Source: Hypoxylon rubiginosum
Taxonomy: Eukaryota > Ascomycota > Sordariomycetes > Xylariales > Hypoxylaceae
Reading direction: 5' to 3'
Assembly (NCBI GenBank): GCA_902806565.1
Contig: CADCXA010000034.1
Span: 496,001-560,000, forward strand
DNA: 64,000 nucleotides
Below, piece after piece: positions 58,794-64,000 of this stretch (position 1 is its first letter; every line of letters begins with the position of its first letter). The position numbers and the translations under genes are program-made. The notes below the pieces were generated by a model that was not told the origin of the DNA, searched no databases, and worked only from the letters and a program-made list of their open reading frames with translations.

Positions 58794-59607
58794 ATTTGAT
58801 ATGATGACAAAGGACTTCCGGGTGCGACGTCGAGACGGGTGCTGTGATAGGCCCGGAGGAGCTCGAGGAAACTACGCGGCTTCTTAAGGAGGCGCGTACT
58901 AGAATGCTATACCTTGATATGGTTCATAATGGGATAGATTGCATATAGAGGGTAGGGTTGGCTGGCATTGCTCGGCGCATTTGGGTAGCATGTGGGATAG
59001 ATAGATACCTATCTAGAGGCTTTTATAATTTGACTCTTGTATTATTTATTTAATAGTTTAATGAGTAAATTGCCTGCTCGCATCATAAATTTGAAGTTTA
59101 GCCTAACTCAGGGGTCCTTTATGTGTATAACCCTTAAGTTAGCTTAGGTGGTGCTTGAAGTATCGAAAACAAGACACTGTAGCTATGCTAATACTCTACA
59201 TCCTCAGCGAGACTAGTCTTTACCGACGTTAAGACGTTCCAAATGTTCGTGGGAATGTGCGAAGGCAACAAGAGGGTGGCCAGGCGGCAAAGGAGGCCCA
59301 GTATCCGCCAGCTTCTTTCCTACGATACACGAAGGGGCTGGGCTTATCCATGACGGTGGCATTTTCAATACTAGTGCCCTTCTCAGCCGCGAGGCTAGGC
59401 AAGCACAAGGCATACGGCCTCTACTAGCTCTAGCTTGACAAGATGGCCAACTGCAGAAAGGCAAGAATCCAGACATTGTATCTCGATCAGAAGAGCGAAA
59501 AAATGGCATCTCATTTAGCTACCAAGCTACCTAGCCCACTGAACTTCCTAGCAAGCTTCCCAGAGCACAGCTGTGGCACACCTTCGATCAATCCCAATAC
59601 ACCGTTC
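58794..59607. other. Short gap between convergent genes, no gene seen
   Basis: A/T-rich 3' flanks of the cupredoxin gene and the RNase-like gene. A 98-codon minus-strand frame (59213-59509) is not recognisable. Confidence 0.5.
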
Positions 59608-60587
59608 CTAAATATCACCCGCATGAGCAAAATGCGGAGGCGGGTAAGGAGGGGGCGGACGGGACTCGAACGGGGGATCGGCCGCGTAGAGGTAGTGGCC
59701 GTCGTAGTCGTCGATCCAGGCCTCGTCGACGCCCGGGTTGCCCTCGGACGTGGCGCCGACGTCGCGGTCGCCGTGGTCGAGCATGGGGTAGCACCAGACC
59801 AGCCGCTCGCCCTCGTCCGTGCCCCGCAGGATGATCGCGACGCCCGCGAACATGCCGTGCTCGTCGAAGATGACGCGGTGGTCCCCCGGCGGACCGGACA
59901 CGGGCGCGCCCGGCATGCCCGGCCACTCGCTTCCCGGGTTGGGCTGCACCGGGAAGGCGAACAGCTCGCCCTGCGCCTCGCCGATGTCGACCTGGCGCGC
60001 GTGGTAGTCGGGAAGCCAGATCTGCGTGTACGGAAACATGTCGCGTTAGCATTTCTTTTTCTTTGGCACTTGGAGAATCTTCGAGTAGCCCCGAGGTAGA
60101 TTATTTTCTCGAAGTTTGTAGAAGCACTTTTGTTAAACAGGTAGATAGAAATGGAAAGGAGGTTCGGGAAACCAGGGTTAAGAATAAGACATGTTTTCAT
60201 ACGTACCGAATGTGGGTACTCGAGGCCGCTCCAGTGCGGGCGGTCTTCGTTGGGGTGCTGATGGTACCAGACGCCGCGCTGGAAGGCGTCCCAGATGGCG
60301 TGGGAGTTGAAGACGGTGAAGAGGCGGCGCAGGTCGGGGCATACGTAGTAACCGGCGATTCGATTATTTTGATGCAGGAAGTTCCAGTCGTCGATCTCGT
60401 CGCGCTTATGGAGCTCGAAGGCTCCACCATCGGTAGCGGTGGCCCCTGAGGTGGCGTCGACGTCGCTGAAGATGGCAGGCTTCAGGTCGCAGATTGCCAT
60501 GCTTTTGTCCTCGCTCTCCAGCATGAGGGCGGGCGCAGCAAGTATACCACAGGCGAAGAGAAACGCGAAGAAGATGAGAGACTTCAT
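59608..60587 (-). CDS. Secreted RNase T1/ribotoxin-like protein, possibly catalytically altered
   Basis: Two exons, 60587-60207 and 60021-59608, give 264 residues; donor GTACGT, branch GCTAAC, acceptor CGCAG. A signal peptide covers about 1-19 (MKSLIFFAFLFACGILAAPA). A dibasic HKR site near 60 may be a Kex2 cut releasing the mature domain. The mature part shows guanyl-RNase landmarks in order: an EYPH block at the exon junction, a LFAFPV strand, a Gly/Pro-rich loop (PGMPGAPVSGPPGDHR), the RVIFDEHGMFAGV hairpin, and a late Cys (LVWC). In the family, catalysis uses a His, a Glu, an Arg and a second His. The first His and the Arg (DHRVIF) are kept. The strand position usually holding Glu reads Ala, and the second His position reads Ile/Leu. 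It may therefore be a non-catalytic, effector-like member. An acidic and Pro-rich tail of about 50 residues follows. Family assignment is by motif order only. Confidence 0.72.
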
Positions 60588-61134
60588 GTTGGCTGCTTAT
60601 TTGGTTCTAGATGCTGTGGTTGAAACTCTGGGCTCCATCGATACTGGGCCAAGGAGTATGACCAAGCTGGAACAATTGGAGCACTTTTTGACTTAGCAGT
60701 GTTGTTGTAAGTCGCAAGAGTGTTCTATGACAATAAATTAGTATAATAATCTATCATGAAGATGATGGACTACGCACTTCACCGTCTCGAGATTTCCCTT
60801 TTATTGGGGGTTCTTGGTCTTCTAAGGGACAACGATTCGTGAAAGAGAGACGGTGTGCAAATTTCCTCATGCGTGGAATTTGTACAACGATTTTTGCACG
60901 TGCGAAGACAGGCACACGTTACCTGGACAAAATACGGTTGATATGAGGGGTGCTCTTTCCTTCAACGTTACGCGCCCTGTATTGCAGAAGGCGGTCACAA
61001 AAAGAGGCAAGACTACATAAATGTACCTACCAAGTAGTAATTAGTTAGGGGCTCATATTCACTAAGACTCCCTGGAGTATGGGATCTGAGATATGAGATT
61101 CAGTTTCAACACTTACTGCTAAAGGTATCTCAAT
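60588..61134. other. Intergenic, promoter of the RNase-like gene, no gene seen
   Basis: A/T-rich sequence between the RNase-like gene start and the HRQ1 stop. No protein-like frame. Confidence 0.5.
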
Positions 61135-64000
61135 TCATCCAGCCTCGGCCTGATCTACTATCATAACATCTTGATCTTCTTCTTCTTCCTCCACCTTAAT
61201 CTCGACTCCGCCGCCAGCCCTCCGACCTCGTGCGGGCACAGGCAAAGCCAGAACAACCGTCTCGATACCAGCCGGACTCGTGTCCTCCGGCCCCATAGGG
61301 AGAGCGTCGACGTCGATTTCCATATTCAGAAGCGCCTTGATGATGACTTCGCTGCCGGCCTTGCTCATCACCTCGTTCGCCTCTTTGCAGAACTCGGAGC
61401 AGACGCACTCGGGACACCCCGTCTCGCAGTGGCAGTACTGCACTCGTTCGAGGGCCTGCACGAGGAGCAGGTCGACGAACTCGAATGCCTTGGTACTGAT
61501 CCCCGACCCGTTAGTGCCGCCCTTTGCGTCGTAGAATGTCAGCCGAGCAGGTCGCTTTCTCGATGTCTCCTTCCGCGCAAATTCCTTCAGTCCGGACTTG
61601 CACTCCGTTCGGACGTCGCCCGGCATGCTAATGACGAAGTTGGGCATGAGACTCATGATAGCGTGTTCCGCAGCATGGATTGCTCCGGCTACGTGGAGAC
61701 GTCGATCTACAAGGATTTCGAGCGCCCGCTTCGGGACGTCGAGCCACATGCCTTTGCTATTTCGAACAATCGGGGGGTTATCGACCTGAATGGCATCCAG
61801 AATACGACGTTTCCTGTCGACTTTGAAGTAGCCAAACACATTCTGCGTGATACGTATCGAGCCATGGAAGGCACGCGAGAGCGACCCGGGAATTTGTCGT
61901 ATGGCTTCTGTTTCCACGGGGTCTACGTCGGTGAAATCTCGCTGTTGCGTTGTCCATTCCACCTTGACCTTTTCTACCTTCGCAATTTTTCTATCAGGCT
62001 GAAAATCGCGTACCAAGTATGAGTTACCCTGGTGCAGGAAAATGGCGCCGTCGTAGATAGTAAAGAAAGCTCTTGATGCTTCTAACTCCTCTAGGACGAT
62101 GTTCCTCCCTTGTGTTATGTCAACGATGGCAAAGTGGTCATCCTCGGTGTCTCGAATCGCCACAAATCTAGATGGAACTGGTCTGAATCTGTCGTGGCAA
62201 TGGTAGTATCCCAACTCGTCTTTGATCAGACGCTCTTCAGCGATCCTCGCTAAGTCTTTCGTAAAGTAGACAGCATCTTCAACGGGTTTAATAGGCATCT
62301 CATACGCCGCACATTGAATATGGCCCTCCAATACAAGCATGTTGTCCAAATCGATCTGAAGCTCGCAATTGGGTTTAGTAAAAAGCTCGTCAGGATTCTG
62401 CATATAGTGCTGGTCAGTTGGGAAGCAGTCTCCGACAAGGACAGAGAGCGAATCTTTATTCCTCCTACCGGCCCTGCCGCTCTGTTGTCTTAGATTTGCG
62501 ATGGTGTAGGGGAACCCCAACGTTATGACGCAGTCCAGGGTACCAATATCAACACCGAGCTCTAGGGCTGTGGTCGCAACGATACCTATAAGCTTTCCCT
62601 CGAACATTTCGCTCTCGATTCTTCGGCGATCTTGTGCTGTATATCCGCCCCGGTATCCCATAACACGAGCCATGCATTCCGGACGACCTAGTGATTCCAA
62701 TTCGCACTTGGCGGCCGTCACGAGTTCTTCACACTGCTTTCTCACGCGACAGAATGCAATCACGCGGACACCTCGCAGGATAAGCTGGCAGAACAGACGG
62801 GCACATTCGGCTATGGCATTTCCACGGCCGCTCGATGGATCTCCAGGGTCCTTGTAAGGCGTGTTCCAACAGAGAAATTCCTTTCGCCCTGACGGCGATC
62901 CGTCAAAATCGACTAGATGTACATCGTCGAGTCCAAAAATAGTCCTGAAGTGATCCCGCGGGTTTGCGACGGTGGCAGAGCACGATATAAACTTGACTTT
63001 CCGATTACCAACAGCAGCACATATACGTCGGAGTCGCCTCATGATGAAGGCAACGTGTGATCCCATCAAGCCGTTGTAGTAGTGCAGCTCGTCAACTAAT
63101 GGCAGTTAGATACTGGCTAAAGAAGTATATCCAGGCACAAAATACATACCAACAACATAGCGTAGGTGTTTTAGGAAAGTCCGCCATCTATCTTCTTGAG
63201 GTAGAATCGTAATATGAAGCATATCGGGATTCGTAAAGATGATTCGGGCTTCGTCGCGAATCTGGTTCCTGTCGTGCATTGGGGTATCCCCGTCGAACGT
63301 CTCGACAAGAACACTTTCCATCCCCGGGAAATACGCGAGCATGTCCTTCAGGCTCTTCTTCTGGTCCTGAGCCAAAGCCTTCGTTGGGAAAATGTATATG
63401 GCTCGAGTATTACGATCTTGCTCCAAGGCATGCAGGACAGGTAGCTGGTATATAAGGGATTTTCCAGAGCTTGTAGACGTCGATACGACAACGTGACGGC
63501 CGGAATAAAGGTTGTTTATTGCTTCGGCTTGGTGAGCATAAAACTGGGTGATTCCCTTGGCATTGTAGAGTGCATTCACCATATCCTGGCTCAAAAGAAA
63601 ACCCAGTTCGCCGAACGTAGGCTCCTGGGCGTCAAACACACGATGCCCATCTGGAACAATTTGACCAGTATACCACGAACTATCCTTGAGCTCCTCGACG
63701 ATTTCGGGGATACTCTTTCTCTCCTTCGGTATCGACTCGGGTATAGTGCTCGACTCTGGTTTAGAGTTGCTCGTCTGCGGCTCCGAAGGAATAGGAATGT
63801 AAGCTTCAGCCTCTTGGCGAAGCATCAACACAGGGTCTAGCTTATCCTCTACACATCGATTCAGAAAGGAGCTCACAGCGTTCGTGAACTTTCGGTTTCG
63901 CTTCTCGATTAGCGTTGTCAGTTGCTTCTGACTGTAGACGGGCATTTTCAAGTCTTCGTCGCGAAGTCTCCTATAGGGATTAGTAGATTCTCCTGTATTC
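61135..64000 (-). CDS. hrq1: HRQ1/RecQ4-type 3'-5' DNA helicase, 5' end outside the window
   Basis: Two exons are visible, 64000-63150 and 63095-61135, giving 936 residues with the frame open at the window edge. The last acceptor-like CTATAG at about 63974 could instead begin an exon, so the first 8-9 codons are uncertain. Helicase motifs follow in order: FYAHQAEAI (Q-type), STSTSSGKS (Walker A), IFPTKALAQDQ, FTNPDMLH, VDELHYYNG (DEAH-type box, split by the intron), SCSATVANP, AFCRVRKQCEE, ATTALELGVDIG and QQSGRAGRR. The C-terminal DUF1998-type region contains the cysteine cluster CHCETGCPECVCSEFC. Hrq1 is the fungal RecQ4 homologue. It works in the nucleus in interstrand crosslink repair and telomere maintenance. 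An acidic tail (EVKVEEEEED-like) closes the protein. Confidence 0.95.

Noticed and set aside
59650..59670. tRNA-like B-box (GTTCGAGTCC on the minus strand)
   Set aside because: It lies inside the RNase-like coding exon; no A-box or cloverleaf is present.
59511..60206. Direct read-through of the first exon frame of the RNase-like gene
   Set aside because: The frame becomes Ser/Thr/Arg-rich after the GTACGT donor. Splicing to 60021 restores a family-like sequence.

Overview
The window is nuclear DNA of a filamentous ascomycete (Pezizomycotina, most likely Sordariomycetes; I cannot name the species). Most genes carry short introns (about 47-130 nt) with GT..AG ends and CTAAC-type branch sites. 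The proteins are typically fungal (BEM1, Zn2Cys6 regulator, DUF3405, secreted LAP1, cupredoxin-like secreted protein). There are no operons, tRNAs, rRNAs or CRISPR arrays. I place 19 probable protein genes plus one broken gene in 64 kb. Gaps of 1-5.6 kb hold mostly short tandem repeats. Exon joins were worked out by hand from frame continuity and splice signals.

Layout. 1-5 kb: a single-pass Ser/Thr-rich surface protein (+) and a CENP-B-type HTH protein with a C-terminal zinc finger (-). 6.9-8.8 kb: the polarity scaffold BEM1 (-), followed by a 5.6 kb stretch with no credible gene. 14.4-19 kb: a divergent pair, a SAC3/THP3-family mRNA factor (-) and ESCRT-II VPS36 (+). 19.3-27 kb: a small membrane protein of unknown role (-), an S9 dipeptidyl-peptidase V-like enzyme (+), and a small gene with a strong TATA box and a pyrimidine-rich leader (+). 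28.7-36.4 kb: a run of three minus-strand genes, a two-HKD phospholipase D-like protein, an M28 leucine aminopeptidase and a DUF3405 type II membrane protein. 39.3-44.8 kb: mitochondrial AFG1 ATPase (-), a decayed CorA-like membrane protein (+), and a Dcr2-like metallophosphatase (-). 47-55.4 kb: a four-TM MARVEL-like protein, a nine-exon Zn2Cys6 regulator and a tail-anchored protein (all +). 57.4-60.6 kb: two convergent secreted-protein genes, a double cupredoxin protein (+) and an RNase T1/ribotoxin-like protein (-). 61.1 kb to the end: the RecQ4-type helicase HRQ1 (-), cut by the window edge.

The core genes are unrelated housekeeping functions: polarity, endosomal sorting, mRNA processing, mitochondrial quality control and DNA repair. 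The accessory interest lies in the secreted pair near 57-61 kb. The RNase-like protein keeps the fold-type landmarks of the guanyl-RNase family but seems to lack some catalytic residues, as RNase-like effectors do. Other points worth a second look are the domesticated-transposase-like HTH protein, the small gene with an in-frame TAG inside a probable intron, the CTT microsatellite inside a probable 3'UTR intron, and the CorA-like relic. I did not find clear evidence of an undescribed multi-gene system.
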